Of a DNA stretch of 64,000 nt, positions 15,841 to 25,900 are shown piece after piece (positions within the stretch are counted from its first letter, which is position 1; the number at the start of each line of letters is the position of its first letter). The notes under the pieces were generated by a model. It ran no database searches. It worked only from the letters and a program-made list of their open reading frames with translations, and was not told where the DNA came from. Source of the DNA: Janthinobacterium sp. 344 (lineage in GTDB: Bacteria; Pseudomonadota; Gammaproteobacteria; Burkholderiales; Burkholderiaceae_D); the NCBI RefSeq assembly GCF_900112025.1, contig NZ_FOKL01000001.1, positions 1,329,819-1,393,818 on the forward strand, written 5' to 3'. The position numbers and the translations under genes are program-made.

Positions 15841-18350
15841 AACAGCAGCTTTCCCGGCGCGCTGCCTTCGACCTGCGCGCTGGCATAGCGGCCCTGGTAT
15901 TGCTGGCAACCTTGCGCCTGCAGGTAGGCCAGCTGCTGCGCCGTTTCCACGCCCTCGGCGACCACCGTCAATTGCAGCTCGCGCGCCATGGCGATGATGG
16001 TGGCGGCCACGGCTGTATCGCCATCCGCCTCGGCCAGGAAGGAAGGATCGATTTTCAGCTGGTCCACGGGATAATGGCGCAGGTTGGCCAGGCGCGAATA
16101 GCCGGTGCCGAAGTCGTCGATGGCCAGCCGCACGCCGAACGCCCGCAATTGCGCCAGCACATCGGCCAGGCGCACGCCCCCCTTCATCAGCAGCGCTTCC
16201 GTCAGCTCCAGCGCCAGGCTGGCCGCCGGCAAGCCCGATGCGCCCAGCGCGTCGCGCACGCTGTGCCATAAATTGTTGTGCAGGCATTGCGCCGCCGACA
16301 GATTCACGGACACGCTCCAGTCCTGCCCCGCGTCGTGCCAGGCGCGCGCGCGCTGGCACGCTTGCCGCAGCACCCAGGTGCCGATCGACACCATCAGGCC
16401 GCACTCCTCGGCCACGGCGATGAAGCGCTCGGGCTTCAGCAAGCCCAGCTGCGGATGGCGCCAGCGCAACAAGGCTTCGGCGCCGACCAGCTGGCCGCCG
16501 GCGACATCGAGGACGGGCTGGAACTCCAGCACGAATTCGCCGTTGCCCAGGGCGGCGCGCAGCCCCTGCTCCAGGCTGGCCCGCTCGACCACTTGCGCAT
16601 TCATCTCGGCATTGAAAAACTGGAAATTGTTCCGCCCGCTCTCCTTGGCGTGGTACATGGCGATATCCGCGTTGTGGATCAGGGTGTCGATGCTGTCGCC
16701 ATCGCTGGGAAAGATGGCCACGCCGATCGAGGCCGCCACCTGCAGCTCGTAGTCGCCCAGCTGGTACACCTGCGTGACGGCTTGCAGCAGGCTGGCCGCC
16801 ACGTGCGCCGCCTGCTCGATGCCGCCCACCTCGGCCAGGATGATGACGAACTCGTCGCCGCCGTGGCGGCTGACGGTATCGACGCCGCGCACGCAGCGCA
16901 CCAGGCGGCGCGCCACTTCCTTCAAGAGCAAGTCGCCCACGTGGTGGCCCATGCTGTCATTGATGTGCTTGAAGTGGTCGAGGTCCAGGTACAAAATGGC
17001 CAGCATGCTCAGCTTGCGCCGCGCGGCCGCCAGCGCCAGCGACAGCCGGTCCAGCAGCAGCACGCGGTTCGGCAGATCCGTCAAAAAATCGTGCTCGGCC
17101 AGGTGGCGCGTGTGCTCCTCGTTCTTCTTGCGCTCGCTGATATCGCTGAGGATGGCCATGTAATTGCTCAATTGCCCCTGCGAATCGCGGATGGCCGTCA
17201 GCGACAGCCAGGCCGGATAGCGCTGCCCCTGCTTGTGCTGGCCCACGATATCGCCTTGCCAATAACCATTCGCATCGACCTCTTCCCACACGTGGTCGAA
17301 GAAGGCCAGCTCATCCGGCTCCGCGTGGTGCATGACAAAGGGCTTGCCCAGCATGTCATCGAGGCTGAAGCCGCTGATCTCGCTGTAGGCGGGATTCATG
17401 CTGACGACGCGTTGCTGCGGGTCCATCACGACGATGGCTTCGCGCGCGTGTTCCACCACTTGCGCCGACAGGTACAAGGCCCGCTCGGCCAGTTTGCGCG
17501 AGGAAATATCGCGGATCACGGCATAGAACAGATAAGTATGGTCGAGCGTCACGGAGGTGAGCAGCACTTCGCCCCAGAACAGTTCCCCCAGACACGTTTG
17601 ATAGTGCCAGTCATACCGCCAGTTGCCGTGCGCGTGCGCCTGTGCCGCCAGTTGCGTGCCGCGCAGCGATGACAATGCGCCATCGGGCTGGCGCAGCGGC
17701 GAAAAGTCGCTGAGGCGGCGCCCCAGCAGGCGCGGCCGGTCTTCGCATTGGAACAGGGCGATGGCGGCCGGATTGGCTTCGGCGATGTGCTCGTCGCGCA
17801 GCAGCACGATGGCGTCCGCCGATTTCTCGTACAGCTGGCGAAAGTTGTCGCCCATCAGCAGCAGCGCGCCCTGCGCGGCGCCATCCTGGCCGGCCGTGAT
17901 ATCGACGTCGATGCACACCACGTGCCGCACGCGCCCGGACTGGATGACAGGAAACACGGTGGAACAGATGCAGCGCGGCGCGATGCCGTCGCTACCCAGT
18001 TTCCACAGCCGCGCGCTGCGCGCCTTGCCGCTATGCCAGACAGCCGCCAGCTCGCTGGAAAAATCCTCGGCCAGGGCGGCGCCCGCGGGCAAGGAGGCGG
18101 CCACCCTGGCCCACGCCTGGCCCAGCGCCAGTTCGGCCGACACGCCATACAGGCGCGCCGCGCCCAGGCTCCAGTAGCGCACGATGCCTTCCTGGTCGAT
18201 GCCGCGCACGGCCATGCCGGGCGCTTGCTCGACGGCGGCAACGATGATGGAGAGCAAATCGAGCGCCCTGCCAGCCGGTCCCGCTCCAGGCTCGGCGGCA
18301 ACCAGCAGGCGGCCCGGCGACGGGGCGGCTCCGACAATCCGATCAGACAT
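15837..18350 (-). CDS. PAS-GGDEF-EAL cyclic-di-GMP enzyme
   Basis: A protein of about 837 residues with three PAS-like sensor segments (roughly 40-150, 155-275, 285-400), a GGDEF domain with intact active site (SRHGGDEF, 497-501) and an EAL domain with E625-A-L, ELTEALL and DDFGTGYS. Both the cyclase and the phosphodiesterase signatures look catalytically complete, so it may make or break c-di-GMP depending on the PAS input. No transmembrane segment is evident, so sensing is probably cytoplasmic. The start at 18350 (MSDRIVG) is a choice; the frame stays open to 18656 and starts at 18416 or 18425 are possible. c-di-GMP control of motility or biofilm is the family role. Confidence 0.9.
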   Translation of the reverse strand: MSDRIVGAAPSPGRLLVAAEPGAGPAGRALDLLSIIVAAVEQAPGMAVRGIDQEGIVRYWSLGAARLYGVSAELALGQAWARVAASLPAGAALAEDFSSELAAVWHSGKARSARLWKLGSDGIAPRCICSTVFPVIQSGRVRHVVCIDVDITAGQDGAAQGALLLMGDNFRQLYEKSADAIVLLRDEHIAEANPAAIALFQCEDRPRLLGRRLSDFSPLRQPDGALSSLRGTQLAAQAHAHGNWRYDWHYQTCLGELFWGEVLLTSVTLDHTYLFYAVIRDISSRKLAERALYLSAQVVEHAREAIVVMDPQQRVVSMNPAYSEISGFSLDDMLGKPFVMHHAEPDELAFFDHVWEEVDANGYWQGDIVGQHKQGQRYPAWLSLTAIRDSQGQLSNYMAILSDISERKKNEEHTRHLAEHDFLTDLPNRVLLLDRLSLALAAARRKLSMLAILYLDLDHFKHINDSMGHHVGDLLLKEVARRLVRCVRGVDTVSRHGGDEFVIILAEVGGIEQAAHVAASLLQAVTQVYQLGDYELQVAASIGVAIFPSDGDSIDTLIHNADIAMYHAKESGRNNFQFFNAEMNAQVVERASLEQGLRAALGNGEFVLEFQPVLDVAGGQLVGAEALLRWRHPQLGLLKPERFIAVAEECGLMVSIGTWVLRQACQRARAWHDAGQDWSVSVNLSAAQCLHNNLWHSVRDALGASGLPAASLALELTEALLMKGGVRLADVLAQLRAFGVRLAIDDFGTGYSRLANLRHYPVDQLKIDPSFLAEADGDTAVAATIIAMARELQLTVVAEGVETAQQLAYLQAQGCQQYQGRYASAQVEGSAPGKLLF

Positions 18351-18752
18351 CCGGCCCCCCGTTGCGCGGCCACGCCGCAACCGGCGAGACGAGGGCCTGT
18401 CCGGTGGCGCAACCATCCCTGTCATTCTTGCGCGCCGGCGAATCGGCTTATTGAGGATGCTCAAGCATCGTGGCCCGGCCACGCGGGCGCTCTGCGCGCG
18501 GCGGGTGCAACCGGCGCCCGTTTTCTGCATTTCATCCCCGTTTTTGTGCAATCTGTCGCACGGCCATGGCGGCCAGGCTTGAATCTTCATAAAGTGGCAA
18601 CATGCGCATCGTCGTGAACGGCCGCAGCGGCAGGCGTGCCGCCTTCGGCCAGCCACGGCGGTGCGCTACCCGAATTCCCCCCGGCCCGCCACAGGCCGGG
18701 CCGCACCGAGACCTGGCGCCGAGCCTTCGCGCCGCCTCCATCAAAGAGTCCT
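18351..18752. other. Intergenic gap between divergent GGDEF-EAL and RND adaptor genes
   Basis: About 400 bases with no convincing coding sequence. It must hold the promoters of both divergent genes, but I could not pick -35/-10 pairs with confidence. The reading frame of the GGDEF-EAL gene continues into it without family similarity. Confidence 0.5.
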
Positions 18753-19985
18753 ATGAAAAACGAGACATTGCCACCGGCATCCCCCCTTGCAGCCAAGCGC
18801 AGCCGGCGCTGGCGCGCTCCCGTGCTGATCCTCATCGTGCTGGGCCTGGCCGGCGGTGGCTGGACCGTCATGCAGTCGAGGCAGCAAGCCGCCAAGGCGG
18901 CCGAGCAGCAGGCCAGCAAGAAAAAAGACAAGGACAAGACGCCCGTGCATGAACTGGCGCAAGGCGACGTGGCGGCCATCGATGCGCGCGCACTCAGCAT
19001 CAGCCTGCCCCTGTCCGGTTCGCTGGCGCCGCTGACGCAAGCCACCATCAAGGCCAAGGTCTCGGGCGTCATCCACGAAACGACCTTGCAGGAAGGCCAG
19101 AGCGTGTCTGCCGGCCAAATCCTCGTGCGCCTGGACGCGGCCGACCAGCGCGCCCGCCTGACGCAGCAGCAAGCCATGCTCGACGAAGCGCAGGCGCGCC
19201 TGTCGATGGCGGCCAAGAACGAAGCCAACAGCCAGGCGCTGCTCAAGCAAAAGTACATTTCGCAGACGGCCTACGACACGACGCAAAACTCGGTCGACCT
19301 GGCGCGCGCCGGCGTCAAGTCCAACGCGGCCATGCTCGACCTGGCCCGCATCGCCCTGGCCGATACGGTGATCCGCGCGCCCATGGCCGGCATCGTCAGC
19401 AAGCGCCATGTGCAGGCCGGCGAAAAAGTGGCGCCCGACATGCCCGTCTACACCATCGTCAACCTGGCGCAGCTGACGCTGGAAGCGCCCGTGCCCAGCG
19501 CGGAAATCCCCCGCATCAAGCTGGGCCAGGACGTGCACTTCAAGGTCGACGGCTTCGGCGCGCGCGACTTCGCCGGCAAGGTCACGCGCATCAACCCCAC
19601 CACCGAGAGCGGCTCGCGCGCCATGCTGGTCTACATCGCCGTCGACAATGCCGATGGCGCGCTGCGCGGCGGCATGTTCGCCAAGGGCAGCATCGTCACC
19701 GAACGCTCGCCCGTGGCGCCGCTGGTGCCCTTGACGGCCGTGCGCAATGAAAAGACAGGCCCCGTCGTGTATGCGCTGGTCAACAACAAGGTGGTCGAAC
19801 AGCCCGTCACGCTGGGCTTGCGCAACGAGGATGAGGGCTATGCCGAGGTCAAGTCGGGCCTGCTGCCGGGCACCAAAGTCATCGTCGCCAGGCTCGATGG
19901 CGTCAAGCCTGGCCATGGCGTGACCTTCGCCACGCCCGCCACTGCGCCCGCCGCGCCGGCGGCCGTGCTGGCACGGAAGGATTAA
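18753..19985 (+). CDS. RND efflux periplasmic adaptor (MdtA/AcrA type)
   Basis: A 410-residue membrane-fusion protein. One N-terminal hydrophobic segment (VLILIVLGLAGG, residues 26-37) anchors it or acts as a signal. A Lys-rich linker, biotinyl-lipoyl halves around VSGVIHETTLQEGQSV and APMAGIVSKRHVQAGEKV, an alpha-hairpin and a C-terminal beta-barrel follow. It links the inner-membrane pump to an outer-membrane channel. The pump gene starts 3 bases after its stop, so they form one operon. No TolC-type gene follows, so an outer-membrane partner encoded elsewhere is inferred. The start at 18753 is preferred because the membrane anchor then sits near the N terminus. Confidence 0.92.
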   Translation: MKNETLPPASPLAAKRSRRWRAPVLILIVLGLAGGGWTVMQSRQQAAKAAEQQASKKKDKDKTPVHELAQGDVAAIDARALSISLPLSGSLAPLTQATIKAKVSGVIHETTLQEGQSVSAGQILVRLDAADQRARLTQQQAMLDEAQARLSMAAKNEANSQALLKQKYISQTAYDTTQNSVDLARAGVKSNAAMLDLARIALADTVIRAPMAGIVSKRHVQAGEKVAPDMPVYTIVNLAQLTLEAPVPSAEIPRIKLGQDVHFKVDGFGARDFAGKVTRINPTTESGSRAMLVYIAVDNADGALRGGMFAKGSIVTERSPVAPLVPLTAVRNEKTGPVVYALVNNKVVEQPVTLGLRNEDEGYAEVKSGLLPGTKVIVARLDGVKPGHGVTFATPATAPAAPAAVLARKD

Positions 19986-19988
19986 GCC

Positions 19989-22900
19989 ATGTGGATGACC
20001 AAAGTCAGTATTCAAAACCCCGTCTTCGCCACCATGGTCATGGTGGCGCTGGTGGTGCTGGGCATCTTCTCCTACCGGGGCCTGGGCGTGGAAAGCATGC
20101 CCAGCGTGCAGTTTCCGTTCGCCGCCATTGAAGTGAACTACCCGGGCGCCTCGCCCGAAGCGGTGGAAAACGACATCACGCGCCCCATCGAGGACGCCGT
20201 CAACACCGTCAGCGGCATCAAGACCATCCGCGCCAACTCGTGGGAAGGACGCGCCGGCGTCTACCTGGAATTCGAGCTGTCGACGAACATGGACAAGGCC
20301 ATGCAGGACTTGCGCGACAAGGTGGCCCTGGTGCGTCCGCGCTTCCCGAAAGAAGCCAAGGACCCGTTCATCGCCCGCGCCGAAGGCGACAACGAGCGCC
20401 CCATCGCCACCATCGTGCTGACCTCCAGCGGGCATGACCTGCGCGAACTGTCGACCATGACGGAGCAGATCATCAGCAAGCGCTTCCAGGGCGTGGCCGG
20501 CGTGGGGCAGGTCAAGCTGCGCGGCCTGCGCGCGCGCCAGATCCTCATCAGCATGAAGCCGATCGAACTCAATGCGCAAGGCATCGGCGTCGATGAAGTC
20601 ATCCGCGCCATCCAGGCGACGAATACCAATTTGCCGGCCGGCTCCATCAGCCATGGCGCGGCCGAGCAGCTGGTGCGCGTGGAAGGCAAGATCAAGGATG
20701 CGCGCGAATTCGGCAAGATCATCGTCGCGCGCCGCGCCGTCGGCCCCGTCTACCTGGACCAGGTGGCCACCGTCGTCGATGGCGAGCAGGAAGAACTGTC
20801 GATCTCGCGCATGAACGGCCAGCAGGCCGTGACCATGGAAATCACCAAGGTGCAGGACGCCAACGTGGTCGAAGTGGGCACCGGCATCCTGAAAGTGGCG
20901 GCCGACCTGCAAAAGACGCTGCCGCCCGATATCACCCTGCGCGTGCTGGACGACGAATCGGAGCGCGTGCAAAGCCAGCTCGATAACGTCAAGCGCACCA
21001 TCATCGAAGGCGCCGTGCTGACCATGGTCATCGTCTTCCTGTTCCTGCACTCGTGGCGCTCGACCATCATCACGGGATTGACCCTGCCGATCTCGGTGCT
21101 GGCCAGCTTCATCGCCATGAAGGCCTTCGGCTTTACCCTGAACTTCCTGACGCTGATGGCGCTGTCCCTGTGCATCGGCCTGTTGATCGATGACGCCATC
21201 GTCGTGCGCGAAAACATCGTGCGCCACCTGGGCATGGGCAAGAACCACTACCAGGCGGCCAATGACGGCACCAATGAAATCGGCCTGGCCGTGATGGCCA
21301 CCACGTTCGCCATCGTCGCCGTGTTCGTGCCCGTCGCCTTCATGGATGGCATCATCGGCCGCTTCTTCCTGCAGTTCGGCATCACCGTGGCCGTCGCCGT
21401 GCTGGTGTCGCTGTTCGTCAGCTTCACGCTCGACCCCATGCTGTCGTCCGTCTGGCGCGATCCCGTCAAGGACCGCTTCAAGTACGCGCCGTGGCTGGGC
21501 CGCTTCATGGCCTGGATCGAAACGGGCATCGACCGCCTGCACGTCTGGTACGGCAAGGTGCTGAAAGTGGCCCTGCGCTGGCGCAAGACCACCCTGGCCA
21601 CGGCCGTCGCCCTGTTCGCGGCCAGCCTGATGCTCGTGCCGATGATCGGCGGCGAGATGTTCCCCGAGACGGACCAGGGCTGGGTCAACCTGCGCTTCAA
21701 GACGCCCGTCGGCTCCAGCCTCGACTACACGGATTCCAAGGTGCGCCAGATCGAAACGGCGCTGAAGGAATTCCCCGAGATCGACAGCCTGGTGGCCAAC
21801 GTGGGCACGCAGGACGGGCGCAACACGGCCGAGGTCAACCTGAAGCTGACGGACGTCAAGAAGCACAAGCGCCGCTCGCAGCAGGAACTGGAAAGGCTGA
21901 TCCGCGAACGCCTGGCGCCGATCGCCGGCATTACCCTGTCCGTCGGCCAGCGCCCCATCTTCATCGCCATCCTGGGCACGGATGAAGGCAAGCTCGATGC
22001 GGTGGCGCACACCCTGATGGACAAGATGCGCAACATCAAGGGCCTGGCCGACATGGAGTACAGCCAGGAAGGCGCCAATCCTTCCACCACCGTGAAGATC
22101 AATAACGAACTGGCCAGCGACCTGGGCCTGTCGGTGCAGCAGATCGGCAATGCCCTGCGGCCTTTTGTTGCGGGCGATACGGTCAGCCACTGGCTGGCAT
22201 CCGACGGGCAGAACTACGACGTCAACGTGCAGCTGCCCAAATCGGGCCGGCAGAAAGTGGCCGACCTGGCCGACCTGTCGCTGGCGTCGAGCAAGTTTGA
22301 CGCAAACGGCAAGCCGATCATGATCCCGCTGCGCCAGGTGGTCGAATTCGTGCCTTCCTCCAGCCCGCAAGTGCTGAAGCGCCAGGCCTTGCAGCGCCGC
22401 GTGGCCATCTATGCGGGCACGCAGGGCCGGCCGGCCGGCGACGTCGACGCCGACGTGCAAAAGGCCATGCAATCGATCGACCTGCCGCCCGGCGTGCGCT
22501 TCGATGTGGCCGGCAATGCGCAGCAAATGGCCGAAACCATGGGCGGCGCCATGATGGCGCTGGGTATCGCCGTGATCTTCATCTACCTGGTGCTGGCGTC
22601 GCAGTTCGGCAGCTTCCTGCAGCCGATCGCCATCATGGTGTCGCTGCCGCTGTCCCTGATCGGCGTGCTGCTGGCACTCCTGATTACGGGCAGTACGCTG
22701 AACATCTTCTCCGTGATCGGCTTCATCATGCTCATGGGCCTGGTGACGAAGAACGCGATTTTGCTGGTGGACTTCACCAACCAGCGCCAGCGTGAAGGCC
22801 TGGGCCAGTTCGAGGCGCTGATGGAAGCGGGACAAGTGCGCCTGCGCCCCATCCTGATGACCACCCTGGCGATGGTCTTCGGCATGCTGCCGATGGCCAT

Positions 22901-23108
22901 CGGCATGGGCGATGGCGGCGAATCGCAGGCGCCGATGGGCCGCGCCGTCATCGGCGGCGTGATCACCTCGACCTTGCTGACGCTGGTGGTGGTGCCCGTC
23001 GCCTACACCTATCTGGACAGCCTGGGCAAGCGCGCCGCGCGCTTTTTCCGCGGTGCCGAGCATGCGCATGCCGACGCCGCCGGCGACGGCAAGGCACACG
23101 CCCACTGA
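19989..23108 (+). CDS. RND efflux pump permease (HAE-1 type)
   Basis: A 1039-residue, 12-helix RND transporter of the hydrophobe/amphiphile efflux group. The protein begins [20 protein letters not shown] and carries the proton-relay pair D401-D402 in [13 protein letters not shown] on helix 4, plus the [19 protein letters not shown] segment on helix 10. Two large periplasmic loops hold the substrate pockets. It exports drugs or other amphiphiles using the proton gradient, together with the adaptor at 18753. A GC-rich stem (23131-23145) follows the stop but lacks a T-run. Its substrate range cannot be told from sequence. Confidence 0.93.
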   Translation: MWMTKVSIQNPVFATMVMVALVVLGIFSYRGLGVESMPSVQFPFAAIEVNYPGASPEAVENDITRPIEDAVNTVSGIKTIRANSWEGRAGVYLEFELSTNMDKAMQDLRDKVALVRPRFPKEAKDPFIARAEGDNERPIATIVLTSSGHDLRELSTMTEQIISKRFQGVAGVGQVKLRGLRARQILISMKPIELNAQGIGVDEVIRAIQATNTNLPAGSISHGAAEQLVRVEGKIKDAREFGKIIVARRAVGPVYLDQVATVVDGEQEELSISRMNGQQAVTMEITKVQDANVVEVGTGILKVAADLQKTLPPDITLRVLDDESERVQSQLDNVKRTIIEGAVLTMVIVFLFLHSWRSTIITGLTLPISVLASFIAMKAFGFTLNFLTLMALSLCIGLLIDDAIVVRENIVRHLGMGKNHYQAANDGTNEIGLAVMATTFAIVAVFVPVAFMDGIIGRFFLQFGITVAVAVLVSLFVSFTLDPMLSSVWRDPVKDRFKYAPWLGRFMAWIETGIDRLHVWYGKVLKVALRWRKTTLATAVALFAASLMLVPMIGGEMFPETDQGWVNLRFKTPVGSSLDYTDSKVRQIETALKEFPEIDSLVANVGTQDGRNTAEVNLKLTDVKKHKRRSQQELERLIRERLAPIAGITLSVGQRPIFIAILGTDEGKLDAVAHTLMDKMRNIKGLADMEYSQEGANPSTTVKINNELASDLGLSVQQIGNALRPFVAGDTVSHWLASDGQNYDVNVQLPKSGRQKVADLADLSLASSKFDANGKPIMIPLRQVVEFVPSSSPQVLKRQALQRRVAIYAGTQGRPAGDVDADVQKAMQSIDLPPGVRFDVAGNAQQMAETMGGAMMALGIAVIFIYLVLASQFGSFLQPIAIMVSLPLSLIGVLLALLITGSTLNIFSVIGFIMLMGLVTKNAILLVDFTNQRQREGLGQFEALMEAGQVRLRPILMTTLAMVFGMLPMAIGMGDGGESQAPMGRAVIGGVITSTLLTLVVVPVAYTYLDSLGKRAARFFRGAEHAHADAAGDGKAHAH

Positions 23109-23160
23109 TCCTCCGCTCGCCTTCACCGTCCCCGCATTGGCGGGGACGACGCGGCGGCTT

Positions 23161-23206
23161 CCTGAAGAGAGCTTCAGTTGACCAAAGCGCCTGCGCTGGC
23201 TAGACT
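23161..23206 (+). promoter_or_regulatory. Promoter with regulator box before mgtC
   Basis: TTGACC (23178-23183) and TAGACT (23201-23206) are 17 bases apart, a good sigma-70 promoter. Immediately upstream lies CCTGAAGA followed by CTTCAG (23161-23177), an inverted motif that recurs before czcB at 26644. This suggests activation by an OmpR-type regulator, probably the one encoded at 25893-26573. Confidence 0.6.
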
Positions 23207-23477
23207 GTCCCCCGTTATCAATGATATGGAGTGACTCGTGGGTGCTTGTTCCAGTGACAGTAGTCGATTGACCATCGGCGATCGGCCTTAGGCAAGACGC
23301 GCGCATTCCGCCCGCCCTGCCCTCGGCAAGGTGTGGCTCTTCCAGCGGCGAACTTCACTCGCCGCCACTTCCCTCCTCATCGTTCCACCGCCCGTCATCC
23401 CCGTCTGCTGCCCCCAATCCGGGCGGATGCTCTCCGCCTTGTGCACTCGCCTGTTCCTCCCCAGCCGGGAGAAACTG
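23207..23477 (+). other. Long mgtC leader
   Basis: About 260 transcribed bases separate the promoter from mgtC, an unusual length that suggests leader-based control as known for mgtC in Salmonella. I recognise no catalogued riboswitch in it. A short reading frame with a ribosome site is noted separately at 23238. Confidence 0.45.
23238..23291 (+). CDS. Possible 17-residue mgtC leader peptide
   Basis: A GTG-started frame (reads as MGACSSDSSRLTIGDRP) preceded by GGAG six bases upstream and ended by TAG. It lies in the mgtC leader just after the predicted transcription start. Leader peptides that sense Mg2+, ATP or proline control mgtC in enterics, but this one lacks a clear run of a single amino acid. 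Its existence is inference from the ribosome site alone. Confidence 0.25.
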   Translation: MGACSSDSSRLTIGDRP

Positions 23478-24200
23478 ATGGTGGTATTTGACTTTGCGCT
23501 GCGCGTTGCCGCGGCATTGACCCTGGGCGCCATGATCGGCGCCGAACGCCAGCTGCGCCAGCGCATGGCGGGCTTGCGCACGAATGCGCTGGTGTCCGTC
23601 GGCGCCTCGCTGTTCGTGATGGTTTCCGTGCTCGAAGGCGATGCCTCCGGCCATATGCGCATCGCCGCGCAGGTGGTCTCGGGCATCGGCTTTCTCGGTG
23701 CCGGCGTCATCATGCGCGAGGGCATGACGGTGCGCGGCTTGAACACGGCCGCCACCCTGTGGTGCTCGGCCGCCATCGGCATCCTGTGCGGCCTGGGGTT
23801 TGCCCTGGAAGCGGCCATCGGCACGGGCTTCGTGCTGATCGCCAACCTGGTGCTGCGCCACCTGGCGCAACGCATCAACGCCCACGGCAGCGAAGCGGGC
23901 ATCGAGACGGAAAGCATCTACCGCGTCACGGCCGTGTGCGAGGCGGAGCAGGAAGTCCAGGTGCGCAACCTGATGCTGCGCATGATCAGCGGCATGCCGG
24001 CGCTGATGCTGCAATCCTTGCACAGCGAGGACGCGGCGCAGGCCGGGCGCATCGAAGTGCGGGCCGACCTGCTCACGCCCGTCTCCAGCCTGGGCTTGCT
24101 GGAACAGATCGTCAGCCAGGTGAGCCTGGAAGGCAGCGTCTCGGCCGTGCGCTGGGCGCTGGTGAACAACGCGGAATTTGTCGCCGAACGGGGAGTGTGA
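23478..24200 (+). CDS. mgtC: MgtC/SapB family membrane protein
   Basis: A 240-residue protein. Five hydrophobic helices hold the family signature GAMIGAERQLRQRMAGLRTN and the GFLGAGVIMREG / VRGLNTAATLW segments. A soluble C-terminal ACT-like domain of about 85 residues begins at ESIYRVTAVC. MgtC helps cells survive low Mg2+ and inside hosts, in Salmonella by inhibiting the F1Fo ATP synthase and altering phosphate uptake. The ATG at 23478 has GGGAGAA before it; an upstream in-frame start at 23331 is rejected because the family begins here. It overlaps the start of a small partner gene by 1 base. Confidence 0.9.
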   Translation: MVVFDFALRVAAALTLGAMIGAERQLRQRMAGLRTNALVSVGASLFVMVSVLEGDASGHMRIAAQVVSGIGFLGAGVIMREGMTVRGLNTAATLWCSAAIGILCGLGFALEAAIGTGFVLIANLVLRHLAQRINAHGSEAGIETESIYRVTAVCEAEQEVQVRNLMLRMISGMPALMLQSLHSEDAAQAGRIEVRADLLTPVSSLGLLEQIVSQVSLEGSVSAVRWALVNNAEFVAERGV

Positions 24201-24511
24201 TGATGAAAAATTTCTTCCATTGGTTTGCCCGGCGCGGCCCCGCCGTGACCACCTACCGCCTGACCGTCACCTGCCCCGCCGCGCAGGCCGACCACGTCGT
24301 GCGCCTGCTGCTGGCCGAACTGAAAGGCGCGGGCCTGGCGCCGTCGCAGATGCTGCGCAGCTGGGACGAGGCCAGGCTGGTGGTGCAGCTGATCGCCACG
24401 GTGCTGTGCCAGGCCGTGCAGCGCGCCGTGCTGGTGCGCTTCGTCAACCGCGCGGGCGCCTGGCCGCAGGTGCGGCAGGTGCGCTGGGAAGGCGTCGCCG
24501 CGTCACTCTGA
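24200..24511 (+). CDS. Small protein resembling a free MgtC C-terminal domain
   Basis: A 103-residue protein starting on the last base of the mgtC stop (TGATG). After MMKNFFHWFARRGPAVT it runs YRLTVTCPAAQADHVVRLLLAELKG..., which lines up in pattern with the ESIYRVTAVCEAEQEVQVRNL part of MgtC: beta strand, helix, then strands ending in QVRWE versus AVRWA. I read it as a stand-alone copy of the ACT-like domain, probably regulating MgtC. This is my alignment by eye, not a search result. Its 3' end overlaps the convergent sensor kinase by 9 bases. Confidence 0.7.
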   Translation: MMKNFFHWFARRGPAVTTYRLTVTCPAAQADHVVRLLLAELKGAGLAPSQMLRSWDEARLVVQLIATVLCQAVQRAVLVRFVNRAGAWPQVRQVRWEGVAASL

Positions 24512-25900
24512 GGCGGGCAGGCGCATGGTAAATAGCGCGCCGCCGCCGGGGCGGTTCTGCGCCGCGATGCTGCCGCCGTACGCATGCACGATGGCCTGCG
24601 ACAGGGCCAGGCCCAGGCCGAAGCCGGGCGCCTCGCCCGCGCGCGCCTGGGCGCCCCGGTAAAAGCGCTCGAACAGATGCGGCAAGTCTTCCACGCCGAT
24701 GCCCGGCCCCGCGTCCGCCACGCCGACGATCGCATGCGCGCCATCGCGCGCCACGTGCACCGTGATGACGCTGTCGGGTGGCGAAAACTTCACGGCGTTA
24801 TCGAGCAGATTGGCCAGCACCAGGTCCACGGGGCCGGGCGCCACCCTCGCGTGCACGGCTACGCTGTCATCGAAGACGATGCGGATGCCGCGCTGCGCCG
24901 CCGCCTTATCCAGGCGCTGCGCGGCCGCCCGCACGAGCGGGTTGAGGGCGATGGTTTCCACGGCATTGCGCTCCTGGCCCACGTCCAGGCGCGTGAGCAT
25001 CAGCAGTTCCTCCACCAGGGTTGTCAGGCGCTGCACCTCATCGAGGCAGGACGCCAGCGCGTCGACATACTCGGGCGCCTCGCGCGGTCGGCGCAGGGTG
25101 ATCTCGATCTCCGTTCGCAGGCGCGACAGGGGCGAGCGCAATTCGTGCGAAGCATCGGCCGTGAAGCGGCGCTGCGCATCGTAGCCGTGTTCCAGGCGGT
25201 CCAGCATGGCGTTCAGGGTATCGACCAGGCGGCCGATTTCATCGGGCGTGCCCGGATGGGGCAAGCGCTGGTGCAGGCTGTCCTCGCCGATCGAGTGCGC
25301 CTGGTCCACCACGTCGTCGATGGCGCCCAGCACGCGGCGCGTGAGCATTTCGCCGGCCAGGCCCACGGCCGCCAGCAAGGCCAGCGCCATGGCGCCAAAC
25401 AGCACGGTGGCCGCGGCCAGCACGTGGTTGGTGTCGTCAAGCGAACCGGCCACCTGCACCGCCAGGCCCGCGCCGGACGCGGGCACGGGAATCGAGACCA
25501 TGCGCAGCGGCTCTTCGCCGAACTTGGGCAGGGTTTCGAAGACGGTCTCGCCGGTCGCCAGGCGCGCCAGCAGGGCCGGTGGCGCCGGCAGCTGCGCCGC
25601 CTCCAGGTTGCGGCTGCGGGCCAGCACGCGGCCTTCGCCATCGATGATCTGCACCAGGCGGTCGAGCCGCATCAGCGACGGCGGCGCCAGGCCCGGCGCC
25701 ACCTCGTGCACCTGCACGGGCTGGCGCGGCGCGGCCGGCAGCATGGCCATTTCCGTCTCGCCCAGCGCCAGCAGGGCCGCATCGAGCTGGCCGTGCACGG
25801 CGCGCGACAGGCCCCAGTAGCCTGCCAGCGCCGTGCAGGCTACGATGGCGAGGATCACGGCCAGGTGCACCAGCAGCAGGCGCTTGCGAAAGCTAGCCAC
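24503..25900 (-). CDS. Two-component sensor histidine kinase (OmpR-partner type)
   Basis: A 465-residue kinase. It has a transmembrane segment at about 9-30, a periplasmic domain of about 130 residues, a second transmembrane segment (about 160-184) and a HAMP linker. The HisKA box has H252 in ADASHELRSPLSR, and the ATPase domain shows N (ANLLDNAVKF), GPGIGVEDLPHLFERF and GFGLGLALS. The start is GTG and overlaps the regulator stop by 8 bases, so the pair is translated together. The adjacent CzcBAC operon suggests it senses excess divalent metal in the periplasm; this is inference. Confidence 0.92.
   Translation of the reverse strand: MASFRKRLLLVHLAVILAIVACTALAGYWGLSRAVHGQLDAALLALGETEMAMLPAAPRQPVQVHEVAPGLAPPSLMRLDRLVQIIDGEGRVLARSRNLEAAQLPAPPALLARLATGETVFETLPKFGEEPLRMVSIPVPASGAGLAVQVAGSLDDTNHVLAAATVLFGAMALALLAAVGLAGEMLTRRVLGAIDDVVDQAHSIGEDSLHQRLPHPGTPDEIGRLVDTLNAMLDRLEHGYDAQRRFTADASHELRSPLSRLRTEIEITLRRPREAPEYVDALASCLDEVQRLTTLVEELLMLTRLDVGQERNAVETIALNPLVRAAAQRLDKAAAQRGIRIVFDDSVAVHARVAPGPVDLVLANLLDNAVKFSPPDSVITVHVARDGAHAIVGVADAGPGIGVEDLPHLFERFYRGAQARAGEAPGFGLGLALSQAIVHAYGGSIAAQNRPGGGALFTMRLPASE

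Noticed and set aside
15837..18656. Longer 939-residue version of the GGDEF-EAL protein
   Set aside because: The extra N-terminal part is Arg/Cys rich with no domain, and it would fill the promoter region of the divergent RND operon.
18741..23306. A 1521-codon open frame antisense to the RND adaptor and pump genes
   Set aside because: The composition (His, Gln, Asp and Arg rich with no domain) is that of the opposite strand of a GC-rich gene; the plus-strand frames have clear RND families.
23207..23477. Known Mg2+ riboswitch (M-box) or Mn riboswitch before mgtC
   Set aside because: I looked for their conserved cores and did not find them; only a long leader with a short frame can be supported.
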